A stretch of 64,000 nucleotides of DNA from CAG-791 sp045130475 (GCA_045130475.1 JBGUPU010000065.1:1-64000), one strand, 5' to 3'. Positions 1 to 9,139 are shown, counted from the first letter of the stretch. A program made the numbers and translations. Notes: generated by a model not told the origin, from the sequence alone.

Positions 1-123
1 GGGGGCAACACCGCCGCCGGTGATGTACATGACTTTGTTCTTCTTCTCTGTTCCCTGGATGACCAGGGGGCCGCCGAAGCCGCCGGAACCTTTTTCTACA
101 CGGATTGCTCTGTATTCTGCCAT
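1..123 (-). CDS. srlE: PTS glucitol/sorbitol-type EIIB(C), N-terminal part, runs off left edge
   Basis: Forty-one codons are visible, starting at ATG 123-121 with a GGGAGG ribosome site just upstream. The peptide begins MAEYRAIRVEKGSGGFGGPL and continues to a TGGG turn, the pattern that opens glucitol/sorbitol EIIB domains (EKGxGGxGGPL...Y.TGG). In the family this domain takes phosphate from EIIA onto a cysteine about 70 residues further on, which lies outside the window. It cannot be seen whether the protein is EIIB alone or the usual EIIBC. It is a second EIIB in the neighbourhood, since the fused protein at 3245-5023 has its own. It is divergent from the glycoside hydrolase gene. Confidence 0.85.
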   Translation of the reverse strand, partial: MAEYRAIRVEKGSGGFGGPLVIQGTEKKNKVMYITGGGVAP

Positions 124-516
124 TTGATTTTCCTCCCTCTACATGAATTGTTTGATTGTTTGTTTATTCTGTGCTTTTGCTTTACGGTTTGCAGTGCCGT
201 GTTGTTTATACTTTTGATTTGCCTTTCAGCTGTGTTTTTCTTTGATGTTTGCATGATATCGTAAAAATACTGCATTCTTAATTCCGCGATTGCCGGGAGG
301 ATGGAAATTGATTTGTTCAATGAATTTCCGCCGCGTGGAAAAAGCACGTAAAAACAATCATGGGCTCGCGGCGGTCTGTGCGGCAATTCTTTTGTCATAT
401 GTATGTTTGATTTAGTCATGCATTTAAGGCCGCGATAAAACATGATACAATTGCATTACTAAAAAATATATTTTGATAAATACACGTCTTCACATAGGAA
501 GGTGGAGGAAAAACTG
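124..516. other. Divergent intergenic region between EIIB and GH2 genes
   Basis: About 390 bases without a convincing gene. The sequence is AT-rich near both start codons and should hold promoters for both directions. A weak plus-strand candidate is TTGCAT at 451-456 with GATAAA 18 bases later. No strong operator palindrome was seen. Reading frames here are short and lack ribosome sites. Confidence 0.5.
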
Positions 517-2481
517 ATGAGAATGAAAGATGCGATCGCATCGCTTCAGCTTGGAAAAAAGAAACAGACCCAGGTGCATCAGCTGTCTACAATCTGGAGC
601 AAAAATGCGGAGGACGGACCGGATACGGTTCCCCTGGCTGAATATCCCAGGCCGCAGCTTCACCGTGCCGCCTGGCAATGCCTGAACGGCTGGTGGGAAT
701 ATGCTTTCCGCCTGCCGGGCGAGTCCATGGGGATAGCGGACGGGAGGATCCTGGTCCCGTTTTCGCCTGAAACTGCGCGGTCCGGTGTCGGCCGCACGCT
801 TTTACCGGGAGAACTTCTCTGGTATAGAAGGAACATTGAGGATTATCATCTTCCCAAAGGGAAGAGGGCTATTCTGCATTTCGGCGCAGTGGATGAGCGA
901 TGTGCGGTCTGGTGGAACGGGACAAAAGTCGGCGCCCACCGCAACGGCTATCTCGCCTTTTCTTTCGATGTGACAGAGTATGTGCGCGAAGGGACGAACA
1001 GGCTGGAGATATGTGTCCGTGACGATACCGATCAGGGGACTGCCTGCCGCGGCAAGCAGACGCTGAAGCCCGGCGGCATGTATTATCATGGCCAGAGCGG
1101 CATCTGGCAGTCGGTCTGGCTGGAAACAGTTCCGGAAATCTATCTCAGAGGACTGAAGATCACGCCTCTTTTGGAAGAGGAGGCAGTTGAGCTGAGGTGG
1201 ACTTTTTCCGACGATCCTGAATCCGGAAAAGCAGATGCTGCCAATCCTGCAGAACACAAAAAAGAAGATACTCTGAAAGAGGAGAAAACAGAATACGGGG
1301 ATTCCCGTGTCAAAGTTACTGTTTTTTCTCCGGCTCTGTACAATTCGAAGGAAGAAACAGAGGGGATTTTTGAATCGGCAGAGTCAGTCTGCGGGGGAGA
1401 GTCCGCAAGAACCTTTGACTTCCCCATTAAACGCAGGATGAAAGTACGGATTCCGGTCCCGGAGCCAAGACTCTGGAGCCCCGAAGATCCCGCCCTCTAC
1501 GTTTTTCGAATCGAAGCCGGGGAAGACGTGGTGGACTCTTATTTCGCCATGCGCTCTTTCGGTGTGGGAAAGGATGAAGCCGGCAGGGCATGTCTGCTCT
1601 TAAACGGAGACCCGTATTTCTTCCACGGGGTGCTGGATCAGGGATACTGGCCGGAAAGTCTGATGACGGCACCGGCGGACCAGGCTATGATCTTCGATAT
1701 CGTCCAGATGAAGGAACTGGGCTTCAACATGCTGCGCAAACACATAAAGATCGAACCGGCCAGATGGTACTGGCACTGTGACCGCATGGGCATGGTGGTC
1801 TGGCAGGATATGGTCAACGGCGGCGGCCCCGTGCACAAGATTCTGGAGACCTACGGCCCCACGGTCTTCCCTCCTCTGGGGACTCACCTTCGGGACAATC
1901 ACTATGGGCTCTTGTCCAGGCAGGACGCCGATGCCAGGCGGCGGTTTGAAAAAGAGCTGAAGAAGATGATCCGTCAGCTCTACAACTGTCCCTGTATAGG
2001 AATGTGGGTTCCTTTCAACGAGGGATGGGGCCAGTTTGACGCGCTTCGGATCGCGGACGATGTTAAAAAAACCGATCCGACAAGGCCGGTCGACCACGCC
2101 AGCGGCTGGTTTGACCAGGGGGGAGGAGATGTGCGCAGCGTCCACAATTATTTCCGCCCCCTCACAGTGGAGCCGGACAGCCGCGCTTTTGTCATCTCCG
2201 AATACGGCGGTGCCAACTGTAACGTCGCAGGTCATTCCATGAGCGACGAAGTATACGGCTACCAGACAGTCAGGGAAGAAGATTTCCCGGACACATTCCG
2301 CAATCTCATGGACCAGGTACATGCGCTGGCAAAAGAGGGACTCTGCGGAGCTGTATATACACAGGTCTCCGATATTGAAGAGGAGACAAACGGCCTGCTC
2401 ACCTACGACCGCAGTGTGAGGAAGGCAAAGGCGCTGCAGCCCGCATCCGGTGCGCAGGATTTGCGGGCGGAGCTTGAATGA
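517..2481 (+). CDS. Glycoside hydrolase family 2 protein (beta-galactosidase/glucuronidase-like)
   Basis: A 654-residue protein with the GH2 layout: an N-terminal jelly-roll sugar-binding domain (roughly residues 40-200, including WYRR and YYHGQSGIWQSVWLE), an immunoglobulin-like middle, and a C-terminal TIM barrel. The likely acid/base is Glu502 in FNEGWG and the likely nucleophile Glu562 in VISEYGG; both fit the retaining GH2 mechanism. There is no signal peptide, so it should act in the cytoplasm on imported glycosides. A GTG at 502 opens the frame, but GGAGG at 504-508 lies eight bases before ATG 517, so 517 is preferred. A charged Lys/Glu-rich insert near residues 240-265 sits in the middle domain. 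The substrate cannot be read from sequence. It stands alone between PTS genes and ends in a shared terminator. Confidence 0.9.
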   Translation: MRMKDAIASLQLGKKKQTQVHQLSTIWSKNAEDGPDTVPLAEYPRPQLHRAAWQCLNGWWEYAFRLPGESMGIADGRILVPFSPETARSGVGRTLLPGELLWYRRNIEDYHLPKGKRAILHFGAVDERCAVWWNGTKVGAHRNGYLAFSFDVTEYVREGTNRLEICVRDDTDQGTACRGKQTLKPGGMYYHGQSGIWQSVWLETVPEIYLRGLKITPLLEEEAVELRWTFSDDPESGKADAANPAEHKKEDTLKEEKTEYGDSRVKVTVFSPALYNSKEETEGIFESAESVCGGESARTFDFPIKRRMKVRIPVPEPRLWSPEDPALYVFRIEAGEDVVDSYFAMRSFGVGKDEAGRACLLLNGDPYFFHGVLDQGYWPESLMTAPADQAMIFDIVQMKELGFNMLRKHIKIEPARWYWHCDRMGMVVWQDMVNGGGPVHKILETYGPTVFPPLGTHLRDNHYGLLSRQDADARRRFEKELKKMIRQLYNCPCIGMWVPFNEGWGQFDALRIADDVKKTDPTRPVDHASGWFDQGGGDVRSVHNYFRPLTVEPDSRAFVISEYGGANCNVAGHSMSDEVYGYQTVREEDFPDTFRNLMDQVHALAKEGLCGAVYTQVSDIEEETNGLLTYDRSVRKAKALQPASGAQDLRAELE

Positions 2482-2560
2482 GATTTAAAGAGATGTTGTG
2501 GTTTGGGATGGATGCCCGACCTGAGCCCAGGAGAATAGTACATGATTCGCTATATAGTGC

Positions 2561-2596
2561 AAAAACAGGCTCTGCAGCACTGCAGAGCCTGTTTTT
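2561..2596. terminator. Bidirectional terminator between convergent GH2 and EIIA genes
   Basis: A 16-bp perfect inverted repeat (AAAAACAGGCTCTGCA / TGCAGAGCCTGTTTTT) with a 4-base loop. It has a T-run on the plus strand and an A-run giving a T-run on the minus strand, so it can end both convergent units. Confidence 0.9.
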
Positions 2597-2675
2597 CAGG
2601 GGGGGGTAATATTGGGTATGGTATGGGAGATAATGATTGGTATTATCGATGGTTCAATACGGTTTTTGTCTTTTA

Positions 2676-3041
2676 TTATTTCTCGACGATCTGGATCTTA
2701 GTTCCGATCTTGACCTCAGGCATGGGCTTTGCTTCGACATAAATGGTGCCGGGGAGCTCAGCCTCGGTTGCGCCGCTGAAGTTGAATGTGCAGTGGCCCA
2801 GTCCCTTGAGGGTGATGGGAGCTTCATAGCCGACGCAGGTGATCTTGAATTCCGCACCGTCGATCACGACGTACTGTCCGGGAGCGATCTCGCCGTTGAT
2901 GGGATTTACGCTGACACTGTAGCAGTAGTCCTTGATCTCATCGGGCGCATTCTCGCCGAAGATAATGAACATTCCTGCATCCTTGAACTCTTCTACACAC
3001 TCGCCTGCTGCCTTGACCTGATTTTCATAAACGACCTTCAT
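2676..3041 (-). CDS. srlB: PTS glucitol/sorbitol-type EIIA, apparently lacking the phospho-histidine
   Basis: A 121-residue protein matching the SrlB/GutB EIIA family over its whole length (NAPDEIKDYC early; LGHCTFNFSGATEAELPGT late). AGGAGG stands before ATG 3041. In the family, EIIA receives phosphate from HPr on a histidine two or three residues after the conserved DYC/EYC cysteine (His43 in E. coli SrlB, from memory). Here the segment reads DYCYSVSVNPING, with Val at that place. The only histidine in the protein is the LGH one, conserved for other reasons. It may therefore be inactive in transfer, use another protein's EIIA, or have a regulatory role. It lies downstream of the fused EIIC-EIIB gene, about 200 bases away. 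Confidence 0.9.
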   Translation of the reverse strand: MKVVYENQVKAAGECVEEFKDAGMFIIFGENAPDEIKDYCYSVSVNPINGEIAPGQYVVIDGAEFKITCVGYEAPITLKGLGHCTFNFSGATEAELPGTIYVEAKPMPEVKIGTKIQIVEK

Positions 3042-3244
3042 TCTGATTTCCTCCTGTTTGATGATGTTTGTTCTTTTGTTTTTTTCCGAGTTTTTAAATT
3101 ACAAATTTTCTGTTTTTGTAAACCTTTTGTTCAGGTTTTGTTTCCGTTCCTTTGATGATCTGATGATACCTGATAAAAGAAAACACTTTAATGCAGTGAT
3201 TTTCCCCGGCAGTGGAAATCAGGTGATTATTTACAAAAGGGTCT

Positions 3245-5023
3245 TCAGGCATAGAGGCCGATGCTGAAGACGACAGCGATCAGGATCCGGATCCACCCGG
3301 TCGCGAAACGGGAGAGTGTGACGGAGGGGATGCCGATCTGCATGGTCTCAGGCTTTGCTTCCATCATGCCCAGTCCCACGGGAATAAAGTCGCAGGCACA
3401 CTGGCAGTTGATGGCAAACAGGGCCGGGAGCGCCATGGCAGGCGCAATCCCGCCCGCCTGGATGAGGTCGCCGACCACGGCGGCAAACATCTGGGCGGCG
3501 ACAGCGCCGGCTCCCAGAATGGCGCTGAGTCCGGGAATGGAGCAGAGGATACCGGTGATGAAAAGACCGGGAAGGCTTCCGCCAATAGGTTTTATGAGAC
3601 CTGCGATAAACTCCGTAAGGCCGGAACCGTGGCAGATACCTATGAAGAGAGCAGCAAATCCCATAAAGGGAAGGATGATCTCCAGACAGGTTTTGACAGC
3701 GTCCCGGGCAGACTGGTGGAAAATGCTGACCACTTTGCTGATGGCAGCCACGGGAACCAGCCACTTCTGCTCCCTGTGCATGGAAAAAGGATTCTTTTCA
3801 GAGGAAGCGTCCTGTTCCTGCTGCCAGCCGGACAGTAAAGCGGACTCGTCCGGTTCATTCGACAGGGCATCTGCAGCTGCTTTTCCCTCAGTAGGGGAAA
3901 TTGCGGAATCTGCCCTTGTGATATCGGCGGAAACAGCCTCCAGGGGCAGTGCAGCCACTGCTTCAGGCTGGTCGGGGGAAGCAATCTGGGCGGAAGTGAC
4001 TGCTGAGACATAGAGATCCTTTGTCATATATTTGGCCAGGGGGCCGCTCCTGCCTGTTGCCAGCAGGTTGACGGTCGGGATCCCCTTGCCGGGATAAATA
4101 CCGCAGCGAAGGGTTCCGCCGCAGTCAATGATGGCAAGGGCGACCTCCTCATCGGGGCAGGTCTCCAGATTTCCGTCGACCGCTTTCATACCTGACAGGG
4201 CAATGATTTTTGCAAGAGGTTCAGGCTCTATGCCGCCCCCTGTCATATAGAGAACGGTGTGTCTTTCCTCTGTCGGTGTTATAGTCAGGGGCCCTCCGTA
4301 GCCGCCGTCACCGCGCGTGATGGTGATGGTGCGGAAGGGACTGCCGGGAGCTTCTGTCCCGTCAGGAAGAGAAGCATCCGTTTCCGGTTGGCTTGCCGTG
4401 GATTTTGCCGGCGGCGGGGAACTGTTTCTATTTTGGGTTTCCGGCTTCAGCCTTTCCCTTGGAGATTCTCCGGAAACAGGCTCGGATTCCGGCAGGTGGA
4501 CATGGGTCGACAGGTGGACATGGCCCTTTTTTTCCAATTTCCGGGTGAAGAGCTCTGTGACGTATCCGGAAATAAAATTGGCGAGCAGTCCGGCACACAG
4601 GTAGCGGAAAGCCAGCGGAAAGACGTTCAGTCCGCGGGCCAGGACACCGTTGGCGATCCCGAGCCAGAGGAAGAGTTCCGCGGGATTGATATGCTGGAAA
4701 ATACCGCTGTTGGTATGGCAGTGATAGCTGACAGAGGCAAAAAAAGCTGGTTTATATTCTTCGGGAAGATATCTTCCCATGGAAATGGCCATGGGATTGC
4801 CCAGAACGATGGCGGACAGAAAAGGGAGCACCAGATAGCGAAGGAAGGGGTTGGAACCGCACCGCTGCGCCAGCCGTTCGACCCGTGCCTGCCCGATCAT
4901 GCGGGTGATGGCATTGAGCAGGATCAGGAAGAGGAAAACCTGCGGCAGAACCTGTGTGACCCATACGATGAGCTGGCTGGTGCCTGCACTGACCATATTC
5001 TGGATTCCGTCGGCGATAAACAT
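3245..5023 (-). CDS. Fused PTS glucitol/sorbitol EIIC-EIIB(C) permease
   Basis: A single 592-residue frame joins what are normally two proteins. Residues 1-165 match the SrlA/GutA EIIC half (membrane segments, GNPMAISMGRY, HTNSGIFQHINP). Residues 170-230 are a Pro/Ser/Glu-rich linker. Residues 230-345 are the EIIB domain with the phospho-acceptor Cys301 in IIDCGGTLRCG. Residues 345-418 are a second acidic linker, and 420-592 match the membrane half of SrlE (FALPALFAINCQCACDFIPVG-like segment). It should import and phosphorylate a hexitol at the membrane. The start at ATG 5023 follows a GGAGG site. It is transcribed toward the EIIA gene and away from the PRD regulator gene upstream. The fusion and the long linkers are unusual against the separate E. 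coli SrlA and SrlE. Confidence 0.9.
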   Translation of the reverse strand: MFIADGIQNMVSAGTSQLIVWVTQVLPQVFLFLILLNAITRMIGQARVERLAQRCGSNPFLRYLVLPFLSAIVLGNPMAISMGRYLPEEYKPAFFASVSYHCHTNSGIFQHINPAELFLWLGIANGVLARGLNVFPLAFRYLCAGLLANFISGYVTELFTRKLEKKGHVHLSTHVHLPESEPVSGESPRERLKPETQNRNSSPPPAKSTASQPETDASLPDGTEAPGSPFRTITITRGDGGYGGPLTITPTEERHTVLYMTGGGIEPEPLAKIIALSGMKAVDGNLETCPDEEVALAIIDCGGTLRCGIYPGKGIPTVNLLATGRSGPLAKYMTKDLYVSAVTSAQIASPDQPEAVAALPLEAVSADITRADSAISPTEGKAAADALSNEPDESALLSGWQQEQDASSEKNPFSMHREQKWLVPVAAISKVVSIFHQSARDAVKTCLEIILPFMGFAALFIGICHGSGLTEFIAGLIKPIGGSLPGLFITGILCSIPGLSAILGAGAVAAQMFAAVVGDLIQAGGIAPAMALPALFAINCQCACDFIPVGLGMMEAKPETMQIGIPSVTLSRFATGWIRILIAVVFSIGLYA

Positions 5024-5139
5024 GGAAAACCTCCCTGAATGCGGATAGGATTACTTGATGCTGCCTCATGTGAGCATGGGACACGTCCGGCCGGGTGACC
5101 GGAACTTTTCATTAATATAGCATAAACGCATAAGAGGGG

Positions 5140-5194
5140 AAAAGAGACAGGGCGTGATTCTGCATCTTTACAGAATCATACACTGTCTCTTTTT
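5140..5194. terminator. Terminator after the PRD regulator gene
   Basis: Inverted repeat with outer arms AAAAGAGACAG / CTGTCTCTTTT and inner arms GATTCTG / CAGAATC. T-runs on both strands would stop minus-strand transcripts leaving the regulator gene. Confidence 0.8.
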
Positions 5195-5213
5195 ATTCAT
5201 CGCGGCGGATTGT

Positions 5214-7127
5214 CTACGCCTTTTTATACAGTACCCGCATGAGCTCGGGCCAGGTCTGTGTGCGCACGATGGCATCGAGCATATCTGTATCGCGGGAGAT
5301 TTCCAGCAGCTCGTCGTAGACCCGGATCATCAGCATATCGTCCGCGTCGGACTGCTCGGGGAGCGCCATGAAAAAGATGATGCGGACAGGATGTCCCTTG
5401 TGCTCGGTGGCTTCCTCGAAAATGCCGACAGCGAGAAGCATGCGGTCGTTGGCTTTCTGGATTCCGTGGGGGATGGCGACACCGTTGTCAAAGACCATGG
5501 TGCCTTTTTCCTCGCGCTCAAAGAGGCGCTCTCCGAACCCCTCGTCAATCTGGCCCTCGTCGGTCAGGATTTCGATCATTTCATTCAGGGCATCGATGTA
5601 GGAGCGGCCTTTTTCAAAGAAAAATACGCGGTCTTCGTCCAGCAGGCTGCTCATGATGTACTGGTTGTCGTCCAGGATGGGCATCTCGACCTGATCCCAG
5701 TAGCGGACTTTTTCCAGTTTGTGCTTGAGTTCCTTCTCATCAAAAATCTCACGGATGCGGATGACGGGCTTATCGGGTTTGAAGGGAAGTTCGACAGTTG
5801 TCAGGATGACATCACAGTTGTCCAGCTCGCCTTTGGTTGCTGCTGCGTCGGACATAGTGCGGATCTGCACCTGGCTGTCCATGATCTTGCGCAGCTGCAC
5901 GCTGATCAGGCGGGAGGTCACGCGGCCGGTGCCGCAGATGACGGTGATGCGGAAGGGGCGCTGCTGACCGAGATTGTTTTCTTCCAGGAAGACGCCGAAA
6001 TAGGAAGCCAGATGGCCGCGTTCGTCTTCGTTGACCTTCAGTCCCTCTTCGCGTTCAATGACGTGGGCTGCGATGCCGGACATCTCATAGGCGAGCGGGA
6101 ATTTGGTCCTGAGCTCCTCCAGCATGGCATTGGGCTGGCGGATCTTGAAGCGCAGGCGGTTCATCATAAACATCAGGTGATAGGCGAATTCCTGGGCAAA
6201 ATCACGGGGATTGATGGCGATGTCGAGCTCTTCCCGGATCTGTGCCATGATTTTCTCAGACAGAGGGAAGATGGTCTCGTCCAGTTCCATCTCCTTCACG
6301 GAACCCAGATCTGCGGGGGTCCGCATGCCGGCAATAGGAAGGAAAGCAAAAATCTTTTCCTCTATGGGAAAATCCACATGGAGGTAGGCGCCGATTCTGT
6401 CCAGCAGCTCGTTGATGCGTGAAAATTCTCCGTTTGCGGTCAGATTATAGTAGGCATCTGTCAGGGGACCGATAAAATGCCCTGTCAGGAAGCGGTCGAT
6501 CACCAGGAGCAGATATCTCTGGAACTGGAAGCCGACCTGTTTTTCGAATGCTTTTTTCGCCAGCTCCTCCCGGATCATTTCGCGGATGTCTTCGTCGAGG
6601 GGGTAATCGCTGTAGATGGCATCAAAACAGTTTTCCAGGACATAGGAGCGGATATCCAGCTCGTTCCCGTGCAGGATCATGCCTTTGCTGGTTTTACCGA
6701 CAATTGTGATGTTCCAGGCATCCAGCTCTTCGCGGAGCTTTTTCAGATCACTGACAAGCGTCGTCCTGCCGACGTTCATCTCATAGGCCAGCTCATCTGT
6801 CAGAAGGGGCTCGTCTGCCCGCATCAGCTCGCCGAATACATAGTTCTGCCTTCCCCGGGGGGTATCGAAAACACCGTCGGTGTCACAGATTTCTTCAAAT
6901 ATTTTCTTATAAGCTACAGGATCGAAAATCCTGAGACTGTACCTTCCCTGAACTCCTTCGATCGAGGCACTTCCTTTGAGGTCGTCATTCAGCTGTTTGA
7001 TATCATTGCGGATGGTGCGCTCGCTGACACTCAGCTGCTCGGCCATAACGGCTACCGTCAGACCGGATTTTGTGCCCAGCATACGCAGAATGCCGGCCGC
7101 CCTGTTGTCAATAAATAGCTTTTTCAC
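5214..7127 (-). CDS. PRD-containing PTS transcription regulator (MtlR/LicR/BglG-type)
   Basis: A 637-residue multidomain regulator. It has an N-terminal helix-turn-helix (residues 20-50, LSVSERTIRNDIKQL), a second one (about 105-135), two PRD modules (about 180-290 and 300-385; candidate phospho-histidines 217, 250 and 317), an EIIB-like domain starting near Cys398 (VICGTGRVTSRL) and a C-terminal EIIA-like domain with His554 (GVAIPHG). Such proteins activate PTS operons and are tuned by HPr and EII phosphorylation. It lies directly upstream of the hexitol PTS genes on the same strand and is the likely activator (GutR/MtlR-like). In the second PRD the later histidine position reads GHLASYFG, shifted from the common LALHFG form. 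Confidence 0.9.
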   Translation of the reverse strand: MKKLFIDNRAAGILRMLGTKSGLTVAVMAEQLSVSERTIRNDIKQLNDDLKGSASIEGVQGRYSLRIFDPVAYKKIFEEICDTDGVFDTPRGRQNYVFGELMRADEPLLTDELAYEMNVGRTTLVSDLKKLREELDAWNITIVGKTSKGMILHGNELDIRSYVLENCFDAIYSDYPLDEDIREMIREELAKKAFEKQVGFQFQRYLLLVIDRFLTGHFIGPLTDAYYNLTANGEFSRINELLDRIGAYLHVDFPIEEKIFAFLPIAGMRTPADLGSVKEMELDETIFPLSEKIMAQIREELDIAINPRDFAQEFAYHLMFMMNRLRFKIRQPNAMLEELRTKFPLAYEMSGIAAHVIEREEGLKVNEDERGHLASYFGVFLEENNLGQQRPFRITVICGTGRVTSRLISVQLRKIMDSQVQIRTMSDAAATKGELDNCDVILTTVELPFKPDKPVIRIREIFDEKELKHKLEKVRYWDQVEMPILDDNQYIMSSLLDEDRVFFFEKGRSYIDALNEMIEILTDEGQIDEGFGERLFEREEKGTMVFDNGVAIPHGIQKANDRMLLAVGIFEEATEHKGHPVRIIFFMALPEQSDADDMLMIRVYDELLEISRDTDMLDAIVRTQTWPELMRVLYKKA

Positions 7128-7302
7128 TAAGGTCCCCCTTATCAGTTACGCTCCGTCTTTCAAAGATGACAGTATCTCAGCTCCAATCTAATTATAATTG
7201 CGAAAAACCGAAAGTTAATACAGAAAATTTCCACGGACAGGAAAAAGGGGGAAATGTATATTACGGTATAGACCGTTTCGAAACGCAAGTGGAACAAATG
7301 TA

Positions 7303-7330
7303 TTGACAACTGTCCGCAGTGCGGTATAAT
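7303..7330 (+). promoter_or_regulatory. Promoter of the fur-znu operon
   Basis: TTGACA at 7303-7308 and TATAAT at 7325-7330 with a 16-base spacer: both hexamers match consensus. It sits immediately before the Fur box and 51 bases before the fur start codon. Confidence 0.85.
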
Positions 7331-7341
7331 GCTAAAGCTGA

Positions 7342-7360
7342 GAAAATGAGAATCATTTTC
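7342..7360. promoter_or_regulatory. Fur box overlapping the transcription start
   Basis: GAAAATGAGAATCATTTTC is palindromic apart from its centre and matches the classical 19-bp Fur box GATAATGATAATCATTATC at 16 of 19 positions. It begins 12 bases after the -10 hexamer, where a bound repressor would block initiation. It predicts autoregulation of the Fur-family gene and control of the transporter behind it. Confidence 0.85.
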
Positions 7361-7381
7361 AGGTTTGGAGAGGAGAAAGGA

Positions 7382-7819
7382 ATGGCCGTAAAGGGCGGAA
7401 TGCAGTATAAAACGAAAAACAGAGACGCACTGACCGCCTACCTGCAGACGCGGGAAGGTGAGCACGTGACGGTCAATGAGATCCATGACCATTTCCGTGC
7501 GGTCGGCAGTACTATGGGCGTCGCGACGATCTACCGCAATCTGGAGAAGATGGTGGCAGACGGACAGATGCGCAAATACGTAGTCGACAGCGGAAGTGCG
7601 GCATGCTTTGAATATATCGGCGCACAGCACGGACACGCGCGCTTTATTCATTGCAAATGCGAAAAATGCGGCAGGATCCTGCATATCGACAGGAGCGAGA
7701 TCGAGGAAATGGCCCGCCTTCTGGAAGAGCGGAGCGGATTCCGCATGGATAATGTACAGACGGTTTTGTATGGTGTCTGCGGAGAATGCAAGAGTGAAAA
7801 AGAAGAGTTTATACAGTAA
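7382..7819 (+). CDS. Fur-family metal-responsive repressor (Fur/Zur-like)
   Basis: A 145-residue protein. It has an N-terminal winged helix (residues 10-80, with VNEIHDHF and STMGVATIYRNLEKM), then the metal-binding dimerisation half with HGHARFIHCKCEKCG and a C-terminal CGEC pair; the two CxxC pairs form the structural zinc site in this family. ATG 7382 follows GGAGAGGAG and is preferred to an in-frame ATG at 7319 that lies between the promoter hexamers. It is co-transcribed with a zinc-type ABC importer, so Zur function is likely. The box upstream resembles a Fur box, and Fur and Zur boxes can look alike, so the metal is not settled. Confidence 0.88.
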   Translation: MAVKGGMQYKTKNRDALTAYLQTREGEHVTVNEIHDHFRAVGSTMGVATIYRNLEKMVADGQMRKYVVDSGSAACFEYIGAQHGHARFIHCKCEKCGRILHIDRSEIEEMARLLEERSGFRMDNVQTVLYGVCGECKSEKEEFIQ

Positions 7820-9014
7820 GGCAATCTGCGCCTTTTTGTTCCTGACCCTGATCCTTTCCGGATGCGGCAGAAGTGCCGTTCGCCCGGCAGACAGCTCAGG
7901 AAAGGGGGATACGGGATCCCGTCTGCAGGTCGTCACGACGATTTTTCCCCAATATGATTTCGCCAGACAGATTGCAGGAGACAGTGCAGACGTATACATG
8001 CTGCTCAAGCCTGGTGAGGAGATCCACTCCTATGAACCCACTCCGCAGGACATCAAGATGATCCAGAGCAGCGATCTGTTTGTCTATACAGGCGGCGAAA
8101 ACGATGTCTGGGTGGAAAACATTCTGGCCTCTCTCGAAGAGGAGAACGGAGGCCCGCACGCGGTCCGTCTGCTGGATCTGGTGGAAACGTATGAGGAGGA
8201 GAGTCTGGAGGGCATGATGCCGGAAAAAGGAGAGCATGACCACGGCCATGAAACAGAAGAAGAGCATGCCAATGAAGCTGAAGAAGGCCATGATCATGTG
8301 TCAGAATCCGCGACGATCACCGGTGAGCACACCCATGTTCACGGCGGAGAGCCGGATGAACATGTCTGGACTTCCCCCAAAAACTGCGTGACGCTGATTC
8401 AGGCACTGACAGAGGAATTCTGCAGTTTGGACCCTGCCAATTCGGAGACTTACCGGACAAACGTAAATGCCTATCGGGAGGCATTTGAGGAACTGGATAC
8501 ACAGTATCTGGAAGCGGCGGAAAAAGCCGGGCGCAGGACCATTCTTTTCGGTGACCGCTTCCCCTTCCGCTACCTGGCAGAAGAACTGGATCTGACCTGT
8601 TATGCGGCTTTTTCCGGCTGCTCGGCCGAGTCGGAACCCAGTGCAGCGACCATCGCTTTTTTGATCGATAAGGCTGTGGAAGAGCGTCTTCCGGTTGTTT
8701 TTCAGATTGAGTTCTCCAACGGATACATCGCCGGAGCGATCAGCGAGGCCGCCCAGGTCAGGATGAAAAAAAATGCCGCGAAGCAGGATGAGGACGCAGC
8801 GGCAGATTCAAAGGCATCTGCGGGGGCGACAGCAGCGGCAGATGCAGCCGCTTCCAAGAATCCGGGGGTGGAAATCCCGGAAGTAAAGGTCCTGCAGCTT
8901 CATTCCTGTCACAACGTGACACGGGATGAGTTCGATTCGGGAGAGACCTGCCTGTCCCTCATGACAAAGAATCTGGAAGCCCTGCGCACAGCGCTCGGGG
9001 TGCCGGAAGAATAG
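7794..9014 (+). CDS. znuA: Zinc/manganese ABC transporter substrate-binding lipoprotein (ZnuA/AdcA-like)
   Basis: A 406-residue lipoprotein: signal segment with lipobox LSGC near residue 22, then the cluster A-I binding fold (VVTTIFPQYDFARQIAGD; GEEIHSYEPTPQDIKMIQ). A histidine-rich acidic loop near residues 140-185 (HDHGHE, EGHDHV, HTHVHGG, then DEHVW) marks zinc-type proteins, where it helps capture zinc. The start is GTG 7794, with GGAG nine bases upstream, inside the end of the fur gene (26-bp overlap), so translation is coupled. An Ala-rich low-complexity insert sits near residues 325-360. It is followed by the ATPase and permease genes of the same importer. Confidence 0.9.
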   Translation: MKKKSLYSKAICAFLFLTLILSGCGRSAVRPADSSGKGDTGSRLQVVTTIFPQYDFARQIAGDSADVYMLLKPGEEIHSYEPTPQDIKMIQSSDLFVYTGGENDVWVENILASLEEENGGPHAVRLLDLVETYEEESLEGMMPEKGEHDHGHETEEEHANEAEEGHDHVSESATITGEHTHVHGGEPDEHVWTSPKNCVTLIQALTEEFCSLDPANSETYRTNVNAYREAFEELDTQYLEAAEKAGRRTILFGDRFPFRYLAEELDLTCYAAFSGCSAESEPSAATIAFLIDKAVEERLPVVFQIEFSNGYIAGAISEAAQVRMKKNAAKQDEDAAADSKASAGATAAADAAASKNPGVEIPEVKVLQLHSCHNVTRDEFDSGETCLSLMTKNLEALRTALGVPEE

Positions 9015-9139
9015 ACTGATTCAGAATCACCTGAAACGCAGGGTGACAGATACAAGCCCCTGCAGGGGGCGTATACTGAAATAACAGATTTGCCGCGAAC
9101 AATAGATATGCCGCAGAAAATGCGGCAGAAGGAAAGCAT

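Noticed and set aside
5154..6422. Plus-strand frame of 422 codons opposite the PRD regulator
   Set aside because: Antisense shadow that begins inside a terminator hairpin.
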